In this document: piece after piece, positions 30,688-38,233 of the stretch
Layout of the letters: each line of letters opens with the position of its first letter
How positions within the stretch are numbered: the first letter of the stretch is position 1
From: Sporomusaceae bacterium FL31
Lineage (GTDB): Bacteria > Bacillota > Negativicutes > DSM-1736 > Dendrosporobacteraceae
DNA length: 64,000 bases
Reading direction: 5' to 3'
Assembly (NCBI GenBank): GCA_003990955.1
Contig: BIFV01000007.1
Location: 258,866-322,865 of the forward strand
Notes under the pieces: model-generated
Databases searched by the model: none
What the model saw: only the letters and a program-made list of their open reading frames with translations
What the model was told of the DNA's origin: nothing
Program-made: the position numbers and the translations under genes

Positions 30688-31467
30688 ATGAACATATTAA
30701 TTATTGGTGATATTTGTGGTAGCTCAGGGCGTCATACGGCAGCCCATTTTATTCCGTTAATTCAAAAAGAACATTCAATAGATTTAATTATTGCAAATGG
30801 TGAAAACTCAGCTGGCGGAGTTGGCATCACAGCTCCCGTATTTGATGAGTTGATTGGTTTAGGGATTGACGTAATAACCTCTGGAAACCATATCTGGGAT
30901 AAAAAAGAAATCTTAACATTCATCGATCAAGAATCTCGTCTCATCAGGCCTGCAAATTATCCCCCTGGAACTCCCGGTTCCGGTTACTGTGTATTCGTGA
31001 GAAACAATCTAAGGATAGGTGTTGTAAATCTTGCTGGTCGCGCCTTTATGCCGCCTATTGATTGCCCATTTCGTGAAGCAGATAGAATTCTGAGTGAAAT
31101 CAAAACTCAGTGTGATATCATTATCATCGACTTTCATGCCGAGACAACATCCGAAAAAATGGCCCTTGCTTGGTATCTTGATGGCAGAGTGTCATGCATT
31201 GTAGGTACTCATACCCATATTCAAACTGCTGATGAGCGCATTTTACCACAGGGAACAGCTTATATCACCGATTTAGGAATGGTTGGTCCTTGGAACTCGG
31301 TTTTAGGTGTTGACAAAGATTTAGTGATAAAGAAATTTATTACAGGGCTACCAACCAGATTCAGCCTTGCTGATGGTCCTACTGTATTTTGTGGGATTAT
31401 TGTCCAAATAAATGACAATACAGGAAAAGCCGAGAAGATTATTCGTATCTTAAAACATTTAAACTGA
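30688..31467 (+). CDS. ymdB: YmdB family metallophosphoesterase
   Basis: A 259-residue dinuclear metallophosphodiesterase (TIGR00282 type). Conserved blocks are IGDICGSSGRHTAAHFIP, ANGENSAGGVGITAP, SGNHIWDKKE, IIIDFHAETTSEKMA and VGTHTHIQTADERIL. TGGAGG precedes the ATG by 7 bases. In Bacillus, YmdB acts on cyclic nucleotides, affects biofilm genes and is encoded next to rny and spoVS, exactly as here. Confidence 0.95.
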   Translation: MNILIIGDICGSSGRHTAAHFIPLIQKEHSIDLIIANGENSAGGVGITAPVFDELIGLGIDVITSGNHIWDKKEILTFIDQESRLIRPANYPPGTPGSGYCVFVRNNLRIGVVNLAGRAFMPPIDCPFREADRILSEIKTQCDIIIIDFHAETTSEKMALAWYLDGRVSCIVGTHTHIQTADERILPQGTAYITDLGMVGPWNSVLGVDKDLVIKKFITGLPTRFSLADGPTVFCGIIVQINDNTGKAEKIIRILKHLN

Positions 31468-31495
31468 AAATTTTTTAAATTTTTTCAATTTTTAA

Positions 31496-31525
31496 AAAGG
31501 AATTTTTTAGGTAAATAAAGAATAG
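31496..31525 (+). promoter_or_regulatory. Putative SigH promoter of spoVS
   Basis: AAAGGAATT (around 31498-31504), a 12-base spacer and AAAGAATAG (31517-31525) fit the SigH consensus RnAGGAwWW-N11/12-RnnGAATww. B. subtilis spoVS is SigH-dependent, which supports the call. It remains untested here. Confidence 0.65.
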
Positions 31526-31581
31526 TTGATACTGTAGGACTTACGATTGCTTTTCTTAATTAAAGGAGGGTACAAAAAAAC

Positions 31582-31842
31582 ATGGAAGTCTTGAAAGTAT
31601 CAGCAAAATCCAATCCTAATTCTGTAGCAGGCGCTTTGGCAGGAGTGCTTAGAGAGCGTGGTGGCGCCGAGATTCAAGCGATCGGTGCAGGAGCACTCAA
31701 CCAAGCTGTAAAAGCAGTAGCAATTGCAAGAGGGTTTGTAGCTCCTCACGGTGTCGACTTAATCTGCATCCCTGCCTTTACTGACATTCTGATTGATGGT
31801 GAAGAACGTACAGCCATGAAGTTAATAGTTGAACCTCGTTAA
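31582..31842 (+). CDS. spoVS: Stage V sporulation protein S
   Basis: An 86-residue protein almost identical in pattern to SpoVS across spore formers: MEVLKVSAKSNPNSVAGAL, RERGGAEIQAIGAGALNQA, and a C-terminal half with IAIRGF-like AIARGFVAPHG. AAAGGAGGG precedes the ATG. SpoVS is an Alba-related protein needed for normal spore development. Followed by a terminator. Confidence 0.98.
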   Translation: MEVLKVSAKSNPNSVAGALAGVLRERGGAEIQAIGAGALNQAVKAVAIARGFVAPHGVDLICIPAFTDILIDGEERTAMKLIVEPR

Positions 31843-31850
31843 ATAACCTA

Positions 31851-31882
31851 AAACCTGTTCAATGAACAGGTTTACTTGTTTT
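31851..31882 (+). terminator. Intrinsic terminator after spoVS
   Basis: AAACCTGTTC and GAACAGGTTT form a 10-bp stem with an AAT loop, then TACTTGTTTT. Confidence 0.85.
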
Positions 31883-31935
31883 ATTTGGGTAAATATTGCA
31901 TAATATATAACAACTAATCTATTAGGAGTGACAGC

Positions 31936-33432
31936 ATGAATATAGAGATACGTAATAACCCAATTACTGAAATAATCTGTGATACACTGATAATTAGTTT
32001 GTTTGAAGAGCCTAATGCCATTACCAAAACCAATGATAACCATATAGATACACTTGTGCGTGAGTTTTTGCGTGATAATCCAGCTAGTGGCAAATACGGC
32101 GAAATCAATATGATTACAATTTTGCCTTTTACAAGCTGCAAAAGAATTTTATTATTGGGTTTAGGAAAAGAAGCTGATTTAACATCAGATAAGATCCGTC
32201 ATCTGTCTGCAATTGCAATACGCAGCGCTCGAAAAACTCACTCTAAAACAGTAGCAGCAATTCTTTATAGAACCGACACTGATAAAATTACCCCCATAAA
32301 TATTGCAAAAAGTATGGTTGAAGGAACACTTTTAGGGAACTACCAATTCCTTTATTATAAAACCGAGCAAAAAGACTCTAAAAATATCGAGAAATTTACT
32401 ATAATTAACTTAAATCCGAGTCATCAAGCTCAACTCGAACAAGCAGTGGTTGACGCAACAGTCATTGCCGATAGTGTGAATTATGCTCGTGATTTAGTCA
32501 ACCATCCTGCTTGTTATATGACACCTAGTAAATTAGCCGCATCTGCTATAGAAATGGCTAACCAAGAAAAAAGCATTGAAGTATCGGTGTTAAATACTCA
32601 GGAGATGCAGCAGCTTGGCATGGGAGCACTACTTGCTGTCGCCCAGGGAAGCACAGAAGCACCTAAATTAATTACGCTGAAATATACAGGTAATAAAAAC
32701 AGTACAGATTTAATTGCTTATGTTGGAAAGGGTATAACGTTTGATAGTGGTGGTATTTCGTTAAAGCCGAGTAACAATATGGGTGAAATGAAAGGTGATA
32801 TGGCTGGTGCTGCCGCAGTACTTGCTGCTATGCAAGCGATAGCCAGATTAAAGCCTAAAACAAATCTTCTTGCAATAATCCCTTGTTCTGAGAATATGCC
32901 GTCCGGATGTGCTCTTAAACCAGGAGATGTTATAAAATCGATGAGCGGCTATACGATTGAAATAATTAGTACCGATGCTGAAGGCCGTCTGCTTTTAGCT
33001 GACGCCATTACTTATGCTAAAAAACTGGGTGCAACAAAAATCGTTGATATTGCTACATTAACAGGTGCCTGTGTAGTAGCGTTAGGAACCATTACTTCTG
33101 GAGTCATCACCAATAACACTGCTTGGTGCCAGCAAATCTTATCGGCAGCTGAACAATGCGGTGAAAAGATGTGGCAATTGCCTGCTTATGATGAGTATAA
33201 GGAACAAATAAAAAGCGATATTGCTGATTTAAAAAATTCCGGCGGCCGATTTGCTGGAGCGATTACAGCAGGGTTATTTATTGAAAAATTCACTGCAAAC
33301 ACACCTTGGGTACATATTGATATTGCTGGTACTTCTGACTCTGCGAGTGAAAAGGGTTATAACGTAAAAGGTGCTACGGGAGCACCTGTACGAACCCTTA
33401 TTCAGTTGGCTTTCAATCAGGATGACTTATGA
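31936..33432 (+). CDS. pepA: Leucyl aminopeptidase (M17)
   Basis: A 498-residue cytosolic aminopeptidase. The N-terminal macro-like domain runs to about residue 165. The catalytic domain carries metal and active-site motifs GKGITFDSGGISLKP, MKGDMAGAAAV and STDAEGRLLLADA (the usual N of NTDAEGRL is S). TAGGAG precedes the ATG. Its stop overlaps the ATG of the downstream PHP gene (ATGA), so translation is probably coupled. Confidence 0.96.
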   Translation: MNIEIRNNPITEIICDTLIISLFEEPNAITKTNDNHIDTLVREFLRDNPASGKYGEINMITILPFTSCKRILLLGLGKEADLTSDKIRHLSAIAIRSARKTHSKTVAAILYRTDTDKITPINIAKSMVEGTLLGNYQFLYYKTEQKDSKNIEKFTIINLNPSHQAQLEQAVVDATVIADSVNYARDLVNHPACYMTPSKLAASAIEMANQEKSIEVSVLNTQEMQQLGMGALLAVAQGSTEAPKLITLKYTGNKNSTDLIAYVGKGITFDSGGISLKPSNNMGEMKGDMAGAAAVLAAMQAIARLKPKTNLLAIIPCSENMPSGCALKPGDVIKSMSGYTIEIISTDAEGRLLLADAITYAKKLGATKIVDIATLTGACVVALGTITSGVITNNTAWCQQILSAAEQCGEKMWQLPAYDEYKEQIKSDIADLKNSGGRFAGAITAGLFIEKFTANTPWVHIDIAGTSDSASEKGYNVKGATGAPVRTLIQLAFNQDDL

Positions 33433-34262
33433 TAAAAATTGATTTGCATATTCATACTACAGCCTCTGATGGTCGTTTATCACCACAAGAGATTGTCGAC
33501 CACGCCATAGCGATGGGACTTACCCATATTGCTATTACTGATCATGATACGGTAAACGCAATTGTAACACTGTACAATTTGGGTTATCTAAAGAATAGAA
33601 ATATAACCATGATTCCAGGTATTGAATTTAGTACAGACCTGCCACTTCATGAAGTCCATATCCTTGGCTATTTTATTGATATATTTAATACTGAACTACA
33701 AAGTCAATTGAACTTAATCGTAGCAGACCGCTGGGACCGAGTAAATCGGACAATTATTAAACTTGCGGATTTAGGTTATATCGTTGATTATGAGAGGGTC
33801 GTTGAATTAGCGGGTGGAACTACTTCCGTGGGGCGCCCCCACATTGCCAGGGCCCTTGTTGAAAAAGGCTATTTTGCAAGTGTCACTGACGTCTTTAATG
33901 CTCTATTATATAAGAATGGCCCTGCATATGTACCTCATTATAAACTTGATTATCAGTCTGTTATCAAGTTAATTCATCAGGCTGGCGGTATTTCAGTATT
34001 AGCACATCCCGGGCTAATTGGTAATGATCAGATTGTCCATGATGTTATTAACGCAGGTATTCAAGGAATTGAAGTTTATCACCCATGTCATAATGCCGAT
34101 CAAACAAATCAATATTTAAAGATGGCAGAACAATATAATAGGATCATCACTGGCGGTTCCGATTTCCACGGAATTCCTACTCGATTTCCTGACAAGTTGG
34201 GCCTTTTTACGATACCGCCTGCAATAATAGAATACTTCAGCAGCAGATTTGGTCATGAATAA
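33429..34262 (+). CDS. PHP-domain phosphoesterase (YciV/RNase AM-like)
   Basis: A 277-residue protein of the polymerase-and-histidinol-phosphatase family. Metal-binding motifs are visible: DLHIHTTASDG at the N-terminus, ITDHD near residue 38, GIEFST near 65, SVLAHPG near 195 and GGSDFHG near 240. Such proteins act as 3',5'-nucleotide bisphosphate phosphatases or 5'-3' oligoribonucleases. It overlaps pepA by 4 bases. Confidence 0.92.
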   Translation: MIKIDLHIHTTASDGRLSPQEIVDHAIAMGLTHIAITDHDTVNAIVTLYNLGYLKNRNITMIPGIEFSTDLPLHEVHILGYFIDIFNTELQSQLNLIVADRWDRVNRTIIKLADLGYIVDYERVVELAGGTTSVGRPHIARALVEKGYFASVTDVFNALLYKNGPAYVPHYKLDYQSVIKLIHQAGGISVLAHPGLIGNDQIVHDVINAGIQGIEVYHPCHNADQTNQYLKMAEQYNRIITGGSDFHGIPTRFPDKLGLFTIPPAIIEYFSSRFGHE

Positions 34263-34310
34263 ATAGTTAAGGAATATATTATTATACAGTAATTATTCAG
34301 GAGGATGGTT

Positions 34311-34580
34311 ATGGCAGAAGACATCAGCCTGATTGCAGAGCTGCGAGACCGCATCCGTGAGCTAGAAGATAAAGTTGAAGCTTTGCGTATTAGCCGCCGT
34401 GTACTCATGAATCTAATTGATACTTTAGAAAACGAGAAAAAAGAAACGTTATCACAACTATTAAATAAAAATGAAAAATTGCAAAAAAACAACTATCGCT
34501 ATGCTAAGGCAATCATGTGCCAAAATCTAAAAATAACGAAATTAGAGCAACAAATTAAAAAAATCTCAGCTTCTACTTGA
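34311..34580 (+). CDS. Small coiled-coil protein
   Basis: An 89-residue, highly charged, almost entirely helical protein (heptad pattern from IAELRDRIRELEDKVEALRI to KITKLEQQIKKISA). AGGAGG lies 6 bases before ATG 34311; the ATG at 34305 is too close. It is followed by a terminator. The family is not recognised; a structural or adaptor role is only a guess. Confidence 0.75.
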   Translation: MAEDISLIAELRDRIRELEDKVEALRISRRVLMNLIDTLENEKKETLSQLLNKNEKLQKNNYRYAKAIMCQNLKITKLEQQIKKISAST

Positions 34581-34581
34581 C

Positions 34582-34607
34582 AACACCTGCAAAGGTGTTT
34601 ATTTTTA
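34582..34607 (+). terminator. Intrinsic terminator
   Basis: AACACCT and AGGTGTT form a 7-bp stem followed by TATTTTTAT. Confidence 0.7.
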
Positions 34608-34711
34608 TACTATTGGGAAGTATATTTTTATGATAATAGAAACTCATGCTAAGTCCGACAAAATTAAACTTAGCAACTGACACTACTATTTGTAACAGCT
34701 TTAGGAGGCCA

Positions 34712-35545
34712 ATGATGGAAGTCATCGCGTTAGTAGGTCCAAGCGGTACTGGTAAAAGCCATCGGGCTCTTATCGTAGCACACGAACATAATATCGATAG
34801 CATTATTGATGACGGTATATTAATAAAAGACAGTAAGATCATTGCTGGACATTCTGCAAAAAAAGAGCCAAGTAAAATCCAAGCCGTTCGACGAGCAATT
34901 TTTATGGAGTCTCAGCATGCAGAAGAAGTTCGTCAAGCCATAGAGATAGTTAAACCAAATCGGATACTCGTCTTAGGGACGTCTGATAATATGGTAGAAA
35001 AAATTGTTGCTGCACTTCACTTGCCGCCAATCAGCAAGATTATTAGAATTGAGGATATTGCTACCAAAGATGAGATTGCAAAAGCCCGTGAGAGCAGATT
35101 AAAAGAAGGGAAACATATTATTCCTGTCCCAACTATTGAATTAAAGCCTCATTTTTCCGGCTATCTCATTGACCCTTTAGAGATATTTTTTAAAAAACCA
35201 CAAACTAAACGTCGAAAGCTTGGTGAGAAATCAATTGTTCGCCCAACTTTTAGTTATTATGGAAAACTTCTGATTTCTGATGCGGCAATAGCAGCAATCG
35301 TCGATTATGTTGCGACAAGCGAACTTGATATTACCAGAACATCTCAGATAAAAATCAAGAATTTTCAAGAACAAGATAAAGAAAAAGGAATTTCTATTAC
35401 GTTAGATGTAACGATTCGGTATGGTAACTCAATCTGGGATATTGTCCGCCAAGCTCAGGCAAAGGTCAAAACTATGGTGGAACAAATGACAGGTTTGTCA
35501 GTAAGGGAAGTAAATATCGCAGTAAAAAGTCTAAGTATTGACTAA
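34712..35545 (+). CDS. P-loop NTPase fused to an Asp23/Gls24-like domain
   Basis: A 277-residue protein with an unusual layout. Residues 1-165 form a P-loop domain (Walker A GPSGTGKSHRAL, and RILVLGTSDNMVEKI). Residues about 185-277 resemble the Asp23/Gls24 alkaline-shock domain (ISDAAIAAIVDYVATSELDI, ISITLDVTIRYGNSIWDIV, MTGLSVREVNIAV). AGGAGG precedes ATG 34712 by 5 bases; an upstream in-frame ATG at 34646 is before this site and rejected. It neighbours a DUF3870 gene. Asp23 proteins act in envelope stress; the NTPase part is unassigned. Confidence 0.85.
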   Translation: MMEVIALVGPSGTGKSHRALIVAHEHNIDSIIDDGILIKDSKIIAGHSAKKEPSKIQAVRRAIFMESQHAEEVRQAIEIVKPNRILVLGTSDNMVEKIVAALHLPPISKIIRIEDIATKDEIAKARESRLKEGKHIIPVPTIELKPHFSGYLIDPLEIFFKKPQTKRRKLGEKSIVRPTFSYYGKLLISDAAIAAIVDYVATSELDITRTSQIKIKNFQEQDKEKGISITLDVTIRYGNSIWDIVRQAQAKVKTMVEQMTGLSVREVNIAVKSLSID

Positions 35546-35561
35546 CGGGAGGAAGAATATT

Positions 35562-35903
35562 TTGAATCCCCATTTAGTATTATTTTCAGGCTATGCCAAA
35601 TTGCCTACAGGTATAACGGCGAGCGAATTGTATAAAATAATTGGTGTAATCGTCCTGGTAGATATGGAAACTGGAAAAATTGTTGAGGCTGATTGTACAT
35701 TAGCTACTCAGTTGGCTCGTAAGCATGTCTCAGCCGCGATAGTAGGTCATACATTGACACATGGCCCAGATCATTTGTCTGAACTAATTGATAAAATTTA
35801 CCAAGGTAACGCAAAAAAAGCTATCATCACTGCTCTCAGAATTATTTATGATAAATATCGAAGTTATAACTTAGAAAGCCCGCTTTGCGTATCAGGAGAT
35901 TAA
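35562..35903 (+). CDS. DUF3870 domain protein
   Basis: A 113-residue protein with the DUF3870 pattern: LVLFSGYAKLPTGITASELY, GVIVLVDMETGKIVEADCTL and the C-terminal KKAIITALRIIYDKYRSY. TTG 35562 has GGGAGG 10 bases upstream; an earlier in-frame ATG overlaps the preceding gene without a site. It is probably co-transcribed with the P-loop/Asp23 gene and the permeases. The function is unknown. Confidence 0.8.
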   Translation: MNPHLVLFSGYAKLPTGITASELYKIIGVIVLVDMETGKIVEADCTLATQLARKHVSAAIVGHTLTHGPDHLSELIDKIYQGNAKKAIITALRIIYDKYRSYNLESPLCVSGD

Positions 35904-35907
35904 ATGG

Positions 35908-36264
35908 ATGACCACTAAGATGAAATTGCTTGGCATTGGACTTATTGCAGGAATATTGAGTGGATTGTTAGGAGTAGGCGGCGGTATTATTCTGGTGCCC
36001 GCAATGACCGAGTTTTTAGGTATTGCGCAGCATCCTGCGCATGCTACTTCATTAGCCGTAATTATCCCAACCGCTTTGGTTAGCAGTATAATTTACGGAA
36101 TGAATGGCAATATGAACTTGACTTATGCCATCTATCTAGCAATCGGCAGCTCGATTGGCGCTGTAATAGGAGCCAAATTGATGAAACAGCTATCAGCAAC
36201 TCAACTTAAGGCTATGTTTGGGGCACTATTAATCATCGTTGGTTTGAGGATGGTATTAGCTTGA
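35908..36264 (+). CDS. Half-size TSUP/TauE-SafE (DUF81) permease, copy 1
   Basis: A 118-residue membrane protein equal to one half of a TauE/SafE-type sulfite/anion exporter. It contains GLIAGILSGLLGVGGGIILVP, the glycine-rich signature, and about four membrane segments. It overlaps the second copy by 4 bases (GATGA). Both halves align along their lengths (GVGGG, LIIVG at the ends), suggesting tandem duplication. The two products probably assemble together. The substrate is unknown. Confidence 0.88.
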   Translation: MTTKMKLLGIGLIAGILSGLLGVGGGIILVPAMTEFLGIAQHPAHATSLAVIIPTALVSSIIYGMNGNMNLTYAIYLAIGSSIGAVIGAKLMKQLSATQLKAMFGALLIIVGLRMVLA

Positions 36265-36644
36265 TGACACTCGCAATAATTTTGATTGGTCTTACAGCAG
36301 GAATATTAAGCGGCCTATTGGGTGTTGGCGGAGGCTTAATCTTGATTCCGGCAATGGTATTATTATTAGAATTAAGCCAACATACCGCCCAAGGAATTTC
36401 ATTATTAGTGATTGTTCCTACTGCATTTGCTGGAGTTTGGCGACTTAATAAGGAGAAATTAATTGATTTTACAATGGTTTTTTACTTATCCCTTGGTGCT
36501 GTTATTGGCGCTGTGATAAGTGCAAGTTTGATTCAATCACTTTCATCCACAACCTTAAAAACAGTATTTGGGATGTTTATTATTGCAGTTGGTATCTATA
36601 CACTGATAAATGCTTGGAGGAACAGCTCTAAGGCAAAAAACTAA
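36261..36644 (+). CDS. Half-size TSUP/TauE-SafE (DUF81) permease, copy 2
   Basis: A 127-residue membrane protein with the same layout as copy 1: LTAGILSGLLGVGGGLILIP, about four helices, and a C-terminal LKTVFGMFIIAVGIYTLI. The start overlaps copy 1 by 4 bases, implying coupled translation and equal dosage. Followed by a terminator. In most genomes this family is a single eight-helix chain, so this is the split form. Confidence 0.88.
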   Translation: MMTLAIILIGLTAGILSGLLGVGGGLILIPAMVLLLELSQHTAQGISLLVIVPTAFAGVWRLNKEKLIDFTMVFYLSLGAVIGAVISASLIQSLSSTTLKTVFGMFIIAVGIYTLINAWRNSSKAKN

Positions 36645-36667
36645 TTCAATCACCTTCACTGTTTTGC

Positions 36668-36703
36668 AGATACGCACAAATTAGTGCGTATCTATTTGTT
36701 TTA
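36668..36703 (+). terminator. Intrinsic terminator after the TSUP pair
   Basis: AGATACGCAC and GTGCGTATCT form a 10-bp stem with an AAATTA loop and a T-rich tail. Confidence 0.88.
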
Positions 36704-36829
36704 CCAACACATTGGAGGCTTGTATTTCATTTCAAAATTTAGATAATTTTTTACTTAAATTTTCTAATAATTGTTTGTAACCCATTATTAGGATATAATA
36801 ACCAAGAGATAGTAATAGGAGAGATGATC

Positions 36830-38188
36830 ATGGGAAAACAAAATGACAGAATGGTAAATCAAGATATATGTAACGAAAAAAAGTATTTTACGACTATAAC
36901 ATATGGTTGTCAAATGAATGAGAACGATTCTGAAAGACTCTCAGGCCAGCTAAAAAGTATTGGCTATGAATATTCAGAAAATCTGGAAGAAGCGGCTATT
37001 ATATTAGTGAATACTTGTTGTGTCCGGGAAAGTGCCGAAAAGAAAATATATGGTAAAATTGGCGACTTAAAACGCCTGAAAGCTGTAAATCCCAATCTGA
37101 TTATTGGAATAACCGGATGTATGGCACAAAAAGATCGCGATAAACTTTTCAAAAAGGCTCCACATATTGATTTGGTTATGGGTACCCATAATGTTCATAA
37201 ATTAGTTGAGCTTATTAAAGAAGTCGAAGAATCCAAAGGCAAAGTCCTCGCTGTTTGGGATCAAGCCGAGCGAATGGCACCGAACGTCCCTACCGTTCGT
37301 AAAGGTCAAATATCCGCTTGGGTTCCGATTATGTACGGTTGCAACAATTTTTGTACATATTGTATCGTTCCTTATGTACGCGGGCGTGAACGAAGCCGTC
37401 CATTGCAAGATATTGTTGATGAAATTCATCAGCTAGGTAATGAAGGGTTTAAAGAAATCACATTACTTGGCCAAAATGTAAACTCTTATGGTAAAGATGG
37501 TAATGAAGTTGATTTTGCCGATTTACTGCAGGCTGTTGATCAAATTCCCAATATTGAACGCATTCGGTATATGACTTCTCATCCACGTGATATGAGCGCT
37601 AAAGTGATCGAGATCATTCGAGATAGCAAAAAAATATGCGAACAGTTTCATCTGCCCATTCAGTCAGGCAGTGATTCTATTCTCAAACAGATGAATCGTG
37701 GCTATACCACACAATACTATCGGGATTTGGTGCAAAAAATTCGCAACGAAATTCCAGGAGCCGCGATTACAACAGACTTAATCGTAGGGTTTCCTGGCGA
37801 AACAGACGAATTATTTGAGGAAACTTTGGAATTTATCAAATCCATTCAATATGATGCTGCTTATACATTTTTATACTCACAACGCTCAGGAACACCGGCA
37901 GCGACAATGCCTGACCAGTTACCCTTGGCGATTAAAAAAGAACGTCTACAGCGCCTAATGAGTGCCCAGAATGACATTAGTTTAGCACTCAACAAGCAAT
38001 TAGAAGATAGTGTTGTTGAAGTATTAGTTGAAGGTGTAAGCAAGACTGATGACAATAAATTAATGGGTCGAACGCGATCAAATAAAATTGTAATTTGGGA
38101 GAAGAATGGTACAGAACAAATAGGTCAGCTTGCTCATATAAAAGTCATAACCGCTCAGACGTGGCTGCTTAAAGGGATATTAATATAA
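36830..38188 (+). CDS. miaB: tRNA-2-methylthio-N6-dimethylallyladenosine synthase
   Basis: A 452-residue methylthiotransferase modifying A37 of tRNAs. The UPF0004 domain has TITYGCQMNENDSERL, NTCCVRESAE and GCMAQKD; the radical SAM motif is CNNFCTYCIVPYVRGRERSR; a TRAM domain follows from about residue 385. AGGAGA lies 7 bases before ATG 36830, while ATG 36824 is 1 base away. It works on the product of miaA, found at 43.5 kb in the same block. Confidence 0.97.
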   Translation: MGKQNDRMVNQDICNEKKYFTTITYGCQMNENDSERLSGQLKSIGYEYSENLEEAAIILVNTCCVRESAEKKIYGKIGDLKRLKAVNPNLIIGITGCMAQKDRDKLFKKAPHIDLVMGTHNVHKLVELIKEVEESKGKVLAVWDQAERMAPNVPTVRKGQISAWVPIMYGCNNFCTYCIVPYVRGRERSRPLQDIVDEIHQLGNEGFKEITLLGQNVNSYGKDGNEVDFADLLQAVDQIPNIERIRYMTSHPRDMSAKVIEIIRDSKKICEQFHLPIQSGSDSILKQMNRGYTTQYYRDLVQKIRNEIPGAAITTDLIVGFPGETDELFEETLEFIKSIQYDAAYTFLYSQRSGTPAATMPDQLPLAIKKERLQRLMSAQNDISLALNKQLEDSVVEVLVEGVSKTDDNKLMGRTRSNKIVIWEKNGTEQIGQLAHIKVITAQTWLLKGILI

Positions 38189-38233
38189 AACAGAGAATTA
38201 TTATTTTAATTGTATGTAAAGAGGAGAAATGAC

